A DNA stretch of 35,154 bases from Isosphaeraceae bacterium (GTDB taxonomy: Bacteria > Planctomycetota > Planctomycetia > Isosphaerales > Isosphaeraceae). Positions 8,560 to 18,029 of this stretch are shown here, piece by piece; within the stretch, counting starts at the first letter, position 1, and the number at the start of each line of letters is the position of its first letter. The translations under genes were made by a program, and so were the position numbers. The stretch covers positions 1 through 35,154 of the forward strand of contig JARLIH010000171.1 in the NCBI GenBank assembly GCA_031291845.1. The letters are read 5' to 3'. The notes under the pieces were generated by a model, which did not search any database, was not told the origin of the DNA, and saw only the letters and a program-made list of their open reading frames with translations.

Positions 8560-8589
8560 ATGCTACGGGGCAACTTACGATTGTGTCAA
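8560..8589 (-). promoter_or_regulatory. Strong sigma70-like promoter for the hydrolase-aminotransferase pair
   Basis: Minus-strand TTGACA (8584-8589) is a perfect -35 element, 18 bases from TAGCAT (8560-8565). Transcription would start near 8553, giving a leader of about 38 bases with GGAGG in front of ATG 8515. This is the best promoter match seen in the window. Confidence 0.55.
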
Positions 8590-8759
8590 GCGCGCGGCTT
8601 CCGGGGAACGTAATAGGGGTAATCGGCAACTTGGCTTCGCGCCGCACTGGCAACGGGTTTTTCTCGTAGTAGAGTGAGGGGCAAGTCCTCTCGATGCAGC
8701 CGGCCGTCCGTGCGTTGCGAGCCAAGGTAGCTCTTGGGCTTGTGGATAAGGTCTTTGGC

Positions 8760-8789
8760 TTGCTGGAGGGGGCGCAGTCCCGTTAGGAT
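8760..8789 (+). promoter_or_regulatory. Putative promoter for the PAS-GAF-receiver gene
   Basis: TTGCTG (8760-8765) and TAGGAT (8784-8789) are 18 bases apart. The start would fall near 8796, only a few bases before ATG 8801, which argues for the GTG at 8864 with its own ribosome site unless the message is leaderless. Confidence 0.35.
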
Positions 8790-8863
8790 GGGTATATTCG
8801 ATGCAGGTCCAAGGCGGTCCTGTTCGAGGCCGAGCGTGCCGCGTCCCGGCGAGGGCGACCTGC

Positions 8864-10642
8864 GTGCCTGAGAAGCCTCGACTCCTGGTCATTGAACGCG
8901 ACGCCCACGCCGTGCATTCGGCGGGGGAACAGTTCGCCGAGCGCTACGAGGTCGTCACGGCCCGATCAATGTCGCGGGCCTTGGCCTTGCTCCGGGAGCA
9001 TGAGTTCGACGGCGTTTACGTCGATTCTACGCAGTTGTCGTCGCTCCGCTGGGCGGGCGTGGTGCTGCAGGCCGAGGAGATCCTCGACGCGATTGCCGAC
9101 GGGGTCGCCGTGGTCGACCCCGACCTGAGGGTAACCTGGGCGAACCCTGAGTTCCAAAAGCTCTGCGAGTCCGGGATCGAGTCGACCGGCATGAAGTTCT
9201 ACCGCGCGCTCGGGAGCCCCGAAGTCATCGGGCTCGACCCTTGCCCGTTCACGTCCGCCGTGGCGTCGAAATCGACCGCGAACACGGCGCTTCGGATCGG
9301 CGCCAACCGGTACATCCGGGTCACGGTCACACCGGTTTTCGACCCGGCCGGCAATTTGACCCACATGATCGCCCTGACGCGCGAGATCACGGACGAGACA
9401 CAGCAGCAGCTCAAGGTCAACGCGATCCACAAGGCGGGCGATGAGCTGGCCGACCTGACGCCCGAAGAGCTGTCGGAGATGGGCGTCGAGGAGCGGACCG
9501 AGCTGCTCAAGATGAACATCGCCCGGCACATGAAGGACCTGCTCGGGCTCGACTACACCGAAATCCGCCTGCTCGACCGCGAGACCGGCCGGCTCGTGCC
9601 GCTCTTGACGGAGGGGATGACTCCCACGGCGGCCAGGCGCGAGCTCTACGCCCGCAAGGAAGACAACGGCGTTACGGGCTTCGTCGCGGCGACCGGGCAG
9701 AGCTACTTGTGTCCGGACACGGCACACGACCCCTTGTACCTCGAGGGCGCGGCCGGTGCGCGGAGCTCGCTGACGGTCCCTTTGATCTACCACGGCACGG
9801 TGATCGGCACGTTGAACGTCGAGAACCGGCAGCCGAACGCGTTCGACGAGCGCGATCGGCAGTTCCTCGAGATCTACGCGCGCAACGTGGCGTCGGCGCT
9901 CAACACGCTCGAGCTGCTTCAGGCCGAAAAGATCAACGTTGCTGCGGCGTCGGTCGAGGCGATCAGCCGCGAGCTCGCGCTCCCGCTCGACGACATCTTG
10001 AGCGACGCCACGACGGTGCTCGATCGCTACGCGGGCCACGATGAGGATATCGTCGCGCGATTGCGCCACCTGCTGTACCGCGCCCGCGAGATCCGCAGCC
10101 TCATTCAAAAGGTCGGTTCGACGATCGCCCCCGAGCGGACGCTCAACGTCTCGCGTCCCGCGCCCCGGCTGGCCAGCGCGCGGCTGCTCGTGGTCGACGC
10201 CGACGAGAACATCAGGCGCTCCGCGCACCACATGCTCGGCTGCCAGGGAGCAATCGTCGAGACGGCGCGCGACGCTCACGAGGCAGTCGCCCTGGCCCGG
10301 CAGACCCCGTATTCGGCCGCGCTCGTGGACATCCGGCTTCCCGACCTCGACGGCTTCGAAACCTACAAGCGCATTCGCGAGGTGCAGCCCGGGGTTCCGA
10401 TCATTCTCATGACCGGGTTCGGCTACGACCCGTCCCACTCGATCGTCAAGGCACGCCAGGAGGGCTTGCAAACCGTGTTGTACAAACCATTCCGCGCCGA
10501 TCGCCTGATGGAAGCGGTCGAGCAAGCGCTCCGGCCCCCCGCGCCCCGGGACAAGAAGCCCCCTGCCACCGAGGCCTCGGCCGCACCGAGTGCCGATCCG
10601 GTCCCCGTGGTCGCTGCCGAGGCCTCCCGCGATGAGTCGTGA
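8864..10642 (+). CDS. PAS-GAF-receiver signalling protein without a kinase domain
   Basis: About 592 residues. Order: a receiver-like beginning that stops after its third strand (about 6-55, RLLVIERD to GVYVDS), a PAS domain (about 72-175, ILDAIADGVAVVDPDLRVTWAN), a GAF domain (about 205-350, GVTGFVAATGQSYLCPD and LTVPLIYHGTVIGTLNVENR), a helical linker (about 355-430), and a full C-terminal receiver (about 440-555). In the receiver, VVDADEN supplies the acidic pair, D489 in ALVDIRLPDLDG is the expected phosphoacceptor, and YKPF carries the conserved lysine. No HATPase or output domain is present. The linker resembles a dimerisation helix but has no convincing phospho-histidine. GTG 8864 is preferred (GAGGG eight bases upstream, start at PEKPRLLV); ATG 8801 is possible and would add 21 residues. 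It overlaps the next gene by 11 bases. Confidence 0.85.
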   Translation: MPEKPRLLVIERDAHAVHSAGEQFAERYEVVTARSMSRALALLREHEFDGVYVDSTQLSSLRWAGVVLQAEEILDAIADGVAVVDPDLRVTWANPEFQKLCESGIESTGMKFYRALGSPEVIGLDPCPFTSAVASKSTANTALRIGANRYIRVTVTPVFDPAGNLTHMIALTREITDETQQQLKVNAIHKAGDELADLTPEELSEMGVEERTELLKMNIARHMKDLLGLDYTEIRLLDRETGRLVPLLTEGMTPTAARRELYARKEDNGVTGFVAATGQSYLCPDTAHDPLYLEGAAGARSSLTVPLIYHGTVIGTLNVENRQPNAFDERDRQFLEIYARNVASALNTLELLQAEKINVAAASVEAISRELALPLDDILSDATTVLDRYAGHDEDIVARLRHLLYRAREIRSLIQKVGSTIAPERTLNVSRPAPRLASARLLVVDADENIRRSAHHMLGCQGAIVETARDAHEAVALARQTPYSAALVDIRLPDLDGFETYKRIREVQPGVPIILMTGFGYDPSHSIVKARQEGLQTVLYKPFRADRLMEAVEQALRPPAPRDKKPPATEASAAPSADPVPVVAAEASRDES

Positions 10643-11831
10643 GGCGTGGATCTGGGCGGGCGTCGGGTTCGGTCATTGCGTCATCACCGTCTGGCTGTTC
10701 AACGTCAGTCACGCGCTCGGCCTGGACGAGCAGCGGATCAAACGCGTGAAAATCTTGCTGCTGGCGTTCTTCGCCACGGCCGCCGGCTGGTTGACCTGGG
10801 AGGCCTCGAGCGGCCCCTGGCGCGCATGGTCGATCCCCGCTCAGTTCTATGCGGCGGTCTGCCTCGCGAGCGGGCTGATCGGCTTCCCCGTGGCGAACCT
10901 GGCCCGCATTCTCAGGCGCACGCCCGCAGGGATCGCCGAGCGCACCGAGGAGGTGGGACTCAAAGAGGTATTCGGCGACGAGCCGCCGATTGGCCGGGGC
11001 AAGCACGCCTGGATGCTCCGTCTGCCCGGCAACGAGTCGCTCCGCTTGCGCAGGCGGGACTGGCAAGTCACGCTCCCGGGCTTGCCGGCCGCGTGGGACG
11101 GCCTGCGGCTGGTGCACATCTCGGATCTGCACTTCGCGCCCTGCTTCGAGCGTCGATTCTTCGAGACCGTGGCGCAGGCGGCGCGCTCGTGGGATGCCGA
11201 CCTCGTGCTCTTCACGGGCGATCTGATCGACCACGACGAGACGATCGACTGGGTCGTGCCGGTGCTCTCGAGCCTGCGAGGGCGGCTCGGCAATTACGCG
11301 ATTCTTGGCAACCACGACGTCACGCACCGGCCGGACCGGATTCTCAGCGAGTTGGAACGTGCCGGGTTCACCCATCTCGACGGGCGCTGGGAGCGGTTGG
11401 AAATTGGCGGGCGGACCCTAGCGCTGGGCGGGACGTCTCACCCGTGGGGGCCGCTGCCGGAGCTCGGCGGCTTGCCGGAGGCGGATTTCCGCCTGTTGAT
11501 GAGCCATACGCCGGACCTGCTCTATCGGGCCTCGCGCTGGGGCATCGACTTGATGCTCTCGGGGCACAATCACGGCGGGCAGATTCGCCTCCCGGGCATC
11601 GGGCCGGTCTTCATGCCAAGCGTATACTCGCGACGGTTCGACCGCGGCTTCTTCCGCGCGGGCGGAACGCTGCTGCACGTGAGCCAGGGCGTGTCGGGGA
11701 TGCACCCGCTCCGATATGGTTGCGTGCCGGAGGTGAGCCGGCTGGTGCTGAGATTGGAAACGAGCGCTCATAGACCCAGGATGGGACAACGGTCGGAAGT
11801 TCGTGAAGCCGATGGCCTCTTCACGGGTTGA
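10632..11831 (+). CDS. Membrane-anchored metallophosphoesterase (YkuE-like)
   Basis: A 399-residue calcineurin-like phosphoesterase. Three N-terminal hydrophobic segments (about residues 5-25, 40-56 and 70-93) precede the catalytic domain (about 150-385). The di-metal motifs are complete: HISDLH (D165, H167), FTGDLID (G196, D197), GNHD (226-229) and the late SGHNHGGQ. This layout matches the YkuE/LpxG-type membrane phosphodiesterases, some of which act on phospholipids or lipid A precursors; the substrate here is unknown. ATG 10632 overlaps the end of the signalling gene by 11 bases, so translation is probably coupled. Family assignment is firm; membrane-lipid action is inference. Confidence 0.93.
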   Translation: MSREAWIWAGVGFGHCVITVWLFNVSHALGLDEQRIKRVKILLLAFFATAAGWLTWEASSGPWRAWSIPAQFYAAVCLASGLIGFPVANLARILRRTPAGIAERTEEVGLKEVFGDEPPIGRGKHAWMLRLPGNESLRLRRRDWQVTLPGLPAAWDGLRLVHISDLHFAPCFERRFFETVAQAARSWDADLVLFTGDLIDHDETIDWVVPVLSSLRGRLGNYAILGNHDVTHRPDRILSELERAGFTHLDGRWERLEIGGRTLALGGTSHPWGPLPELGGLPEADFRLLMSHTPDLLYRASRWGIDLMLSGHNHGGQIRLPGIGPVFMPSVYSRRFDRGFFRAGGTLLHVSQGVSGMHPLRYGCVPEVSRLVLRLETSAHRPRMGQRSEVREADGLFTG

Positions 11832-11844
11832 GTAAGAGCGTAAC

Positions 11845-12489
11845 ATGACAGAAAAGGAATTCGGCGACTTGCTCCTGGTGGGACACGAGCTACGCGACGT
11901 GGAATTCAAGGCTCCGGGCAAGTCGGGGAGACGGATGTCACCGTTCCTCGCCAAAGTCGTCAGAGCCATACTCGGCATGGCGAATATCCAAGACGGTGGT
12001 CGAGTCATCATCGGTGTCGAGGAAGAAGACAGTACGCTCCTCGAAACAGGACTGGACGAGGACCAACTCGAGAGCTGGAAGAACTACGACGCGATCGCGG
12101 AGCTTGTGAACGGGTACGCAACGCCCACGGTCTCCTTCGAGCGAGACTTTCAGCTATACAAGGGGAGAACTTTCGTAATTCTGAAGGTGAACGAATTTGC
12201 AGAGATTCCGATCCTTTGCCGCCATGAGTACCACGATCCAGCAAGTGGCAAAGCCCCTCCAATCCTGAGACGTGGCGCTTGCTACGTGCGCAGTCGTCAC
12301 AAGCCTGAAACTGCCGAGATCCGCTCGGAAGAGGAAATGCGAGGGCTGTTGGATCTGGCGATAGAGAAAGGTGTGCGAAACTTCCTACGGCGCGCGCAGC
12401 GAGTCGGCCTTTATCCGTCGGACCGGCCGGTCTCGTCGGACGATGTCCACGACCGGATGTTCGAGAAGCAGCAGGAAGACATACCATGA
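11845..12489 (+). CDS. AlbA_2/Schlafen-like domain protein
   Basis: A 214-residue protein whose first ~140 residues fit the AlbA_2 (Schlafen-like, divergent AAA-4) family: LRDVEFKAPG, then FLAKVVRAILGMANIQDGGRV with IIGVEEED, and a later ILRRGACYVRSRHKP strand pair. E15, E20 and E60 lie where the acidic residues of Schlafen nucleases sit (two Glu five apart, a third acidic residue after the GG-x-V-x-IGV strand), so a nuclease is possible; many bacterial members are treated as DNA-binding or regulatory. There is no C-terminal helicase or winged-helix domain; the tail is helical and charged. It starts 13 bases after the phosphoesterase stop and shares an ATGA overlap with the next gene. GC is visibly lower than in flanking genes, suggesting acquisition. 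Function is unproven. Confidence 0.82.
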   Translation: MTEKEFGDLLLVGHELRDVEFKAPGKSGRRMSPFLAKVVRAILGMANIQDGGRVIIGVEEEDSTLLETGLDEDQLESWKNYDAIAELVNGYATPTVSFERDFQLYKGRTFVILKVNEFAEIPILCRHEYHDPASGKAPPILRRGACYVRSRHKPETAEIRSEEEMRGLLDLAIEKGVRNFLRRAQRVGLYPSDRPVSSDDVHDRMFEKQQEDIP

Positions 12490-13169
12490 GCACCGTTCAA
12501 GCACAGAGCTGCCTGGCCTTGATCCGCTCCCGTGGCTATTGGAAGGTCGTGATCCGTCCGACGGTCTTCAACCAGAACAAGATTGCCTTCCCTGATCTTT
12601 TCGACCTTGTGCGGGAGAAGGCCGTTCGGCTGAGAGGCCAGCCGTACCCTTTTGTGGGCACGTACGCCGCTGCTCACCCGACTCGTGAAGGCCAAGATTG
12701 GATTGAGTTTGAAGGTAGATTCCACGAATACCTTGAATTCTGGCGTTTCTATCAGAGTGGCCAGTTTGTCCATTTCTTCGGCATTCCTAGCGACTGGCGG
12801 CAAGAGAGCCAGTGGGGCGATGAAATGGATTATATCGACACGCTTTATACGTTTACCGAGATCTTTGAGTTTGCGGCAAGATTGGCGCTTTCCGAGGCGG
12901 GGACGCCGATGATGCACTTGGAGATCGACATCGTCGGTCTCCGCAACAGGAAGCTCTCCGATGCGGGAACCGGCCGCGTCTTCAGGTCGACCGACCTTTA
13001 CGAATGCCGCGCAGAGAAGTGGGAGTGGCGGCGGACCGAGGCACAGACCAAACTCATCGCCGAGCCACGCGCGCTTGCCGTTCAAGCGGCGCGCGACCTC
13101 TTTTCACGCTTCGACCTCCGAGTTTCGGTCGAAGTCCTCAGAAGCCTCCAAGAGCGGATCGGCCGATAA
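12486..13169 (+). CDS. Unrecognised partner of the AlbA/Schlafen-like protein
   Basis: A 227-residue soluble protein that I do not recognise. It is rich in aromatic residues in the middle (FHEYLEFWRFYQSGQFVHFFG), has a predicted helical part (TFTEIFEFAARLAL) and ends in an alpha/beta stretch with many arginines. No signal peptide, membrane segment or catalytic motif stands out. Its ATG overlaps the preceding stop as ATGA, so the two proteins are translationally coupled and likely work together. It shares the lower GC of its partner. Two-gene cassettes of an AlbA_2 protein plus an unknown partner occur in accessory DNA, so a conflict or mobile-element-related role is a reasonable guess and no more. 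Confidence 0.8.
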   Translation: MSTVQAQSCLALIRSRGYWKVVIRPTVFNQNKIAFPDLFDLVREKAVRLRGQPYPFVGTYAAAHPTREGQDWIEFEGRFHEYLEFWRFYQSGQFVHFFGIPSDWRQESQWGDEMDYIDTLYTFTEIFEFAARLALSEAGTPMMHLEIDIVGLRNRKLSDAGTGRVFRSTDLYECRAEKWEWRRTEAQTKLIAEPRALAVQAARDLFSRFDLRVSVEVLRSLQERIGR

Positions 13170-13188
13170 AGCGGTCGGCGACATTTAA

Positions 13189-15300
13189 TTAAACATAGAC
13201 TCTTTTATTGTAAATGTACCACTCTATCAGCAGCACCGCGAGCGCTCCGAGCGCCAGGGACCACCACGCGTCCTTCTGGCTGGTGCGGGTCTTCTGCGTC
13301 CCCGTGACGGGGCTGTAGCCGATCTTGATCTTGTAGTTGTCCGCCTGCGCCGGGGGCGTGCCCTCGGGGACGATTCCTCGAGGGGCCAGGTCGCTCTCGC
13401 GGAAATCGAACTGGTTGACGGCGAACGGCAGCAGGCCTTTCGGCTCCCAGCGCGCGTGGTACAGGCCGGTCGCGTCGGTCTTGGTCGCGACGAACGTGCC
13501 CTGCGGGGTGCGGGTCAGCGCTTCGGTGGTCTTGCCGTCCGGCGCCGTGACCGTGACCCGCTGCGCCTCGGCGCGCACGACGACGGGCTGGTCGGGGAGA
13601 TGCACCTCATCCCCGACCGACTCCCGCGCGTTGCCCAGGACCTGGATGCTGTTGAAGAGGAAGAGCGGAAAGCTGATGTTCTTGAACCAGTTGGTGTTGA
13701 ACTGGTCGCCGTTCATCAGGCCGAACGTGACGACGGCGTCGGAAAACCCCTCGCGCGGCGCCACGAAGGCGAGCGGACCTTGATTGCTCTCGATCAGCGT
13801 CCGTGCGCCGGGGGGCAGCTCGACGCCGATGGCCTTGGCGATCAGCACCGTGGGGAGGTCGCGGACGAACTGCATCAAGGGGTGGGCCACGTCCCAGTCG
13901 AGGATCACGGGCGCCTTCAGCTCTTTCGACTCCGCGTAGGCCTTTCCCGGCGGGAGGACCCCGAAGTAGAGCGCATTGGCCTCGGGGGGCGTGTCGGGCC
14001 GGACGCCGTCGTAGATGACGAGGTCGTACTTCCCCGCGCGGGTGTCACGGGCGATGGGGTCGGCCTTCGCCTCCTCCGGGGTGACGATCGTCACGTCCGC
14101 CCGCTCCTCCGCGGTGGTCGTCTTCAACGTGTCCACCAGGTACTTGTTCCCCGCCGTCACGGCCAGTACCTGCGCTTTGCGCGGGTTGCCGACGAGGGTG
14201 AACGCGCGGTTGTCGAGCGCCTGGGCGTCGTTTACCGTCAGGCGGACCTCCAGTTCGGTCAACCCGGAGTCGGGCAGGTCGAACTTGAACGATTGATCGG
14301 TCTGCGGCGAGAGCTTGAGCGCGATCGCGTCGATCAAGGTGCCGGCACTCCCCGCCTTCTCCGGGTCGTGCCGGTAAAGCTGGGCCTCGGTCTCAACCGG
14401 CTCGTCCCGGAAGTTGTGGACGCGGCCGAAGACCTGGAACGTGTCGGGCCGATCGTCGTTCCGGCGGGTCTGGAGGGCGAGGATCGCGACGTTGTCGGAA
14501 GCGGTACGCGACTTCCCCTGGGATGGGGTCTTCGCCTGTGCATCGGTCGGGTCGACGTAGGGGGGAGGCGGTGGGCCGATCACGACCACTTCGGGCTCGA
14601 GGTTGCCCAGGCTGAACCCCTCGACGTCCGGAAAGCCGCCGTCGGTGTAGATGAAAAGCTTGGGCGGATTGACCGACGTCGCGACGACGCCTTCGCCGAT
14701 CTGGCGCGACGGGTTGGCCAATCCCGCGGCGACCTGGAGCGCCTCGCGGAGCGAGGTCGAGGCCTCGGACGGGGTGATGCCCTCGATTCGGCTCAGGAGC
14801 AAGCGGCGGTCGCCCGTGTAGTTGGAAACGACCTTCGCACGGTCGGAGAAGCTGACGATCATCGCGAGGTCGTCGGAGTCCATGCCGTTGACGACCTTCT
14901 TCGCAGCCTCCTTGGCCGCCGCCAGGCGGGTGGGCCGGACGTCGGTGGCGGACATGCTTCCCGAGTTGTCGATCGCCAGGACGAACCGCTGGCCCTGTCC
15001 CGAGGTGCCGGTGAACCGCGGGCCCGCCAGGGCCAGCATGGCGAGGAGCACCGCGAGGAGCTGGAGGAAGAGGAGGAGATTGCGCCTGAGCCGCTGGAAC
15101 AGGCTGTTGACGTGCAGGTCTTCGAGGCTGCGCCGCCAGAGCAGGGTGCTGGGAACCTGCACCGGCCGCCGGCGCAGCTTCAGGAAGTAGAGCGCGATGA
15201 TCCCGACGGGAATCCCGGCGAGCACGGCCCAGGCCATTCCTCCGAGCGGCGTGGAGAAATGGACGGGGAAGCCCGTGAAATTCAGCTTGCCGAAGTTCAT
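13189..15300 (-). CDS. BatA-like membrane protein with VWA domain
   Basis: A 703-residue protein. The BatA-type N-terminus has two membrane helices (about residues 22-41 and 74-92) flanking the RRRPVQVPSTLLWRRSLEDL loop. A VWA domain follows (about 105-260), with an intact MIDAS DNSGS (D111, S113, S115). Beta-rich regions then precede a last membrane helix near the C-terminus (WWSLALGALAVLLIEWYIY). This is the usual layout of planctomycete and Bacteroidetes BatA/BatB relatives, which cooperate with MoxR ATPases in envelope functions. It is the last gene of a six-gene minus-strand operon. The start at 15300 lacks a clear ribosome site. ATG 15237 has GGAGG too close and would cut the conserved FSTPLGG region, so 15300 is kept. 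The gene converges on the AlbA cassette with only about 20 bases between the stops. Confidence 0.9.
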   Translation of the reverse strand: MNFGKLNFTGFPVHFSTPLGGMAWAVLAGIPVGIIALYFLKLRRRPVQVPSTLLWRRSLEDLHVNSLFQRLRRNLLLFLQLLAVLLAMLALAGPRFTGTSGQGQRFVLAIDNSGSMSATDVRPTRLAAAKEAAKKVVNGMDSDDLAMIVSFSDRAKVVSNYTGDRRLLLSRIEGITPSEASTSLREALQVAAGLANPSRQIGEGVVATSVNPPKLFIYTDGGFPDVEGFSLGNLEPEVVVIGPPPPPYVDPTDAQAKTPSQGKSRTASDNVAILALQTRRNDDRPDTFQVFGRVHNFRDEPVETEAQLYRHDPEKAGSAGTLIDAIALKLSPQTDQSFKFDLPDSGLTELEVRLTVNDAQALDNRAFTLVGNPRKAQVLAVTAGNKYLVDTLKTTTAEERADVTIVTPEEAKADPIARDTRAGKYDLVIYDGVRPDTPPEANALYFGVLPPGKAYAESKELKAPVILDWDVAHPLMQFVRDLPTVLIAKAIGVELPPGARTLIESNQGPLAFVAPREGFSDAVVTFGLMNGDQFNTNWFKNISFPLFLFNSIQVLGNARESVGDEVHLPDQPVVVRAEAQRVTVTAPDGKTTEALTRTPQGTFVATKTDATGLYHARWEPKGLLPFAVNQFDFRESDLAPRGIVPEGTPPAQADNYKIKIGYSPVTGTQKTRTSQKDAWWSLALGALAVLLIEWYIYNKRVYV

Positions 15301-15330
15301 GGTGTTACGCCAGTTGACTTGGTTCTCTCT

Positions 15331-15348
15331 GTAGGGCCGGCCCTGTAC
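15331..15348. repeat. Short GTAGGG-type palindrome
   Basis: GTAGGGCCGGCCCTGTAC is an almost perfect palindrome between the BatA-like gene and the small membrane gene upstream of it. It shares the GTAGGG...GTAC ends with sites near 18030, 24066, 28272 and 30690. It may be a processed-transcript hairpin or a dispersed miniature repeat. Confidence 0.5.
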
Positions 15349-15379
15349 GAATCAAGATGCGTTCGTTCCCAATATGCAG

Positions 15380-15589
15380 TTATAGTTCGTCCTCGGGGTG
15401 TCCCTCGCGTGCAACGACCCGGTTGCGGGGCTTGCCGTACGGCAGCACCGCCAGCAGCAGGATCCCGGCGCCGAGGGCTTTGGCCGCGAGCTCCGCGCTA
15501 TGCTGAAGCGAACCGGGGACGGCGGGCGGGCTCACGAGAAGATAGATCCCCAACGCCGCCGCCAGTACCCGCAGAGCCAACTTCCACAT
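15380..15589 (-). CDS. Small two-helix membrane protein of the MoxR-VWA operon
   Basis: A 69-residue protein with two hydrophobic stretches (about residues 3-21 and 33-50) separated by a short polar turn, ending in a charged tail. I do not recognise the family. It lies 27 bases after the DUF58 gene and 79 bases before the BatA-like gene on the same strand, so it is probably co-transcribed. A GGAGACC sequence sits upstream of the ATG as a possible ribosome site. An accessory membrane subunit is inference from position only. Confidence 0.6.
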   Translation of the reverse strand: MWKLALRVLAAALGIYLLVSPPAVPGSLQHSAELAAKALGAGILLLAVLPYGKPRNRVVAREGHPEDEL

Positions 15590-15616
15590 GTTCGCCTGGT
15601 CTCCGGCCTGTTCGCT

Positions 15617-16510
15617 TTACTTGACGAGCCCGCGTTCGCGCAGGTAGTTCAGAATTAGTTTATCGAACGGGTTCTGGTTGGTCGTGAAGATATAGGTGAT
15701 GCCACGCTTCGTGCACCAATCTTTGAGGCCGCCGACGAAGGCATTGAGGTTTTCCTTGTACCGCCGCAGAAGGGGCGCGCTCACGGTGACTTCGGCCTCG
15801 TCCTGGTCCTCGGCGTCGACCAGCCGGAGGTCGCCGGCGAGCTCGGGATCGACCTCCTCCTGGCTCAGGACGTGGATGACGTAGATGTCCATGTTCCGCG
15901 CGAGCAGGTAGCGAAGCGCGTCTTCATAACCGTGCTTGTCGAGGAAGTCGGAGATGACGACGACGACCCCTTTGCCGGCGTGCTTGATGGCAAAGGCTTT
16001 TGCCGCCTTGGTCAGGTTGCTCTCGCCCGAGGCTTTGAGGCCGTCGAGGTACTGCACGACGCGCCACATTTGCGACCGCCCGCGCACGCTGGGCATGCCC
16101 GAGTCGAGCCCCGTGCTGAACGTTTCGAGCACGACGCGGTCCTGGTTCACCAGGCCGATGAACGCCAGGGCTGCCGCGATCTGCTTGCCGTAGTGAAGCT
16201 TCGTCGGGTCGCCAAAGTCCATCGACAGGCTGGTGTCGAGGAGCGAATAGACGTGCAGGTCTTCCTCTTCCAGGAACAGCTTGAGGAAGAGCTTGTCGAG
16301 CCGGCCGTATACGTTCCAGTCGATGTGGCGAAGGTCGTCGCCGATCGAGTAGTTGCGGTGGTCGGCGAACTCGACCGACGACCCGCGCCGCTTGCTCTTG
16401 CGCTCTCCCTTCATCCGGCCGACGAAGATCTTCCGGCTGACGAGCTCGAGCTGTTCGAGCTTGTGGAGGAACTCGGGGTCGAGCAAGGGGGGACTTGCGG
16501 TCTGAGTCAT
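15617..16510 (-). CDS. DUF58 family protein with VWA fold
   Basis: A 297-residue soluble protein of the DUF58 family, regular partner of MoxR ATPases. The signature YSIGDDLRHIDWNVYGR is intact (about residues 55-71), followed by LEEEDLHVYSLLDTSLSM, whose DTSLS is a full MIDAS site, and by VVVVISDF. Length is close to the shorter bacterial DUF58 proteins; no membrane helix is present. The ATG has GAAGG five bases upstream. It lies between two small membrane-protein genes. MoxR-dependent remodelling of a metal-binding VWA protein is what is known of the family; a specific client cannot be named. Confidence 0.92.
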   Translation of the reverse strand: MTQTASPPLLDPEFLHKLEQLELVSRKIFVGRMKGERKSKRRGSSVEFADHRNYSIGDDLRHIDWNVYGRLDKLFLKLFLEEEDLHVYSLLDTSLSMDFGDPTKLHYGKQIAAALAFIGLVNQDRVVLETFSTGLDSGMPSVRGRSQMWRVVQYLDGLKASGESNLTKAAKAFAIKHAGKGVVVVISDFLDKHGYEDALRYLLARNMDIYVIHVLSQEEVDPELAGDLRLVDAEDQDEAEVTVSAPLLRRYKENLNAFVGGLKDWCTKRGITYIFTTNQNPFDKLILNYLRERGLVK

Positions 16511-16589
16511 CTCGGCCTTCCTGATTGTGGCATGCGTTACCGGCGCCGAACGTGAAGCAACCTGTCGCTCGACTTTTTATAGGATGCCC

Positions 16590-16952
16590 CTAGCCCAGCC
16601 GGTCCGAGACCCAGAACAACCCCAGCATCAAGGTCGCGGCGATCCCCAGCCCGATCAGCCAGGGGATGAGCGCCGCGAGGAACACGGTCCAGCGCGCCCG
16701 CAGGCCCAGGGCGCGGCGGCGGTGCAAGAAGCCGAGCGCTGTGAACCAGCTCTCGAGGATCACGAGGGCTCCGCCCAGGGCCGTGAACAGCGACATCGTG
16801 GCCTCGCCCCCCCAGCAAAGCACCGAGATGGCGAACAACAGCGAGAACAGGAGAACCAGGCAAACCAGGTCGCCGTTGGTGTAGACCAAGGGTTCCGGCT
16901 TGGGCGGGTTCCAGGGCACAGGCGCGGGGGGTGGGTCGTAGATGTCGTGCAT
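16590..16952 (-). CDS. Small multi-helix membrane protein of the MoxR-VWA operon
   Basis: A 120-residue protein. A proline-rich cytoplasmic-looking start (YDPPPAPVPWNPPKPEP) is followed by three or four hydrophobic helices (about residues 28-46, 53-76 and 88-115). No family recognised. It starts 28 bases after the MoxR gene and ends about 80 bases before the DUF58 gene, on the same strand. A membrane component of the MoxR complex is a guess from position. Confidence 0.7.
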   Translation of the reverse strand: MHDIYDPPPAPVPWNPPKPEPLVYTNGDLVCLVLLFSLLFAISVLCWGGEATMSLFTALGGALVILESWFTALGFLHRRRALGLRARWTVFLAALIPWLIGLGIAATLMLGLFWVSDRLG

Positions 16953-16980
16953 TGGTGTTCGGCAAACCCGGGTTCGTCAT

Positions 16981-18003
<1,023 letters not shown>

Positions 18004-18029
18004 CGTCGCGGGTTCCTTTCAGGTCATTC

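Noticed and set aside
7917..8573. N-terminal extension of the aminotransferase to 623 residues
   Set aside because: The extension runs through the hydrolase gene in another frame and has no homology character. GTG 7916 has a proper ribosome site.
13456..15624. Plus-strand 722-residue open frame
   Set aside because: Antisense shadow of the BatA-like gene, which keeps the MIDAS motif and membrane helices in the other strand.
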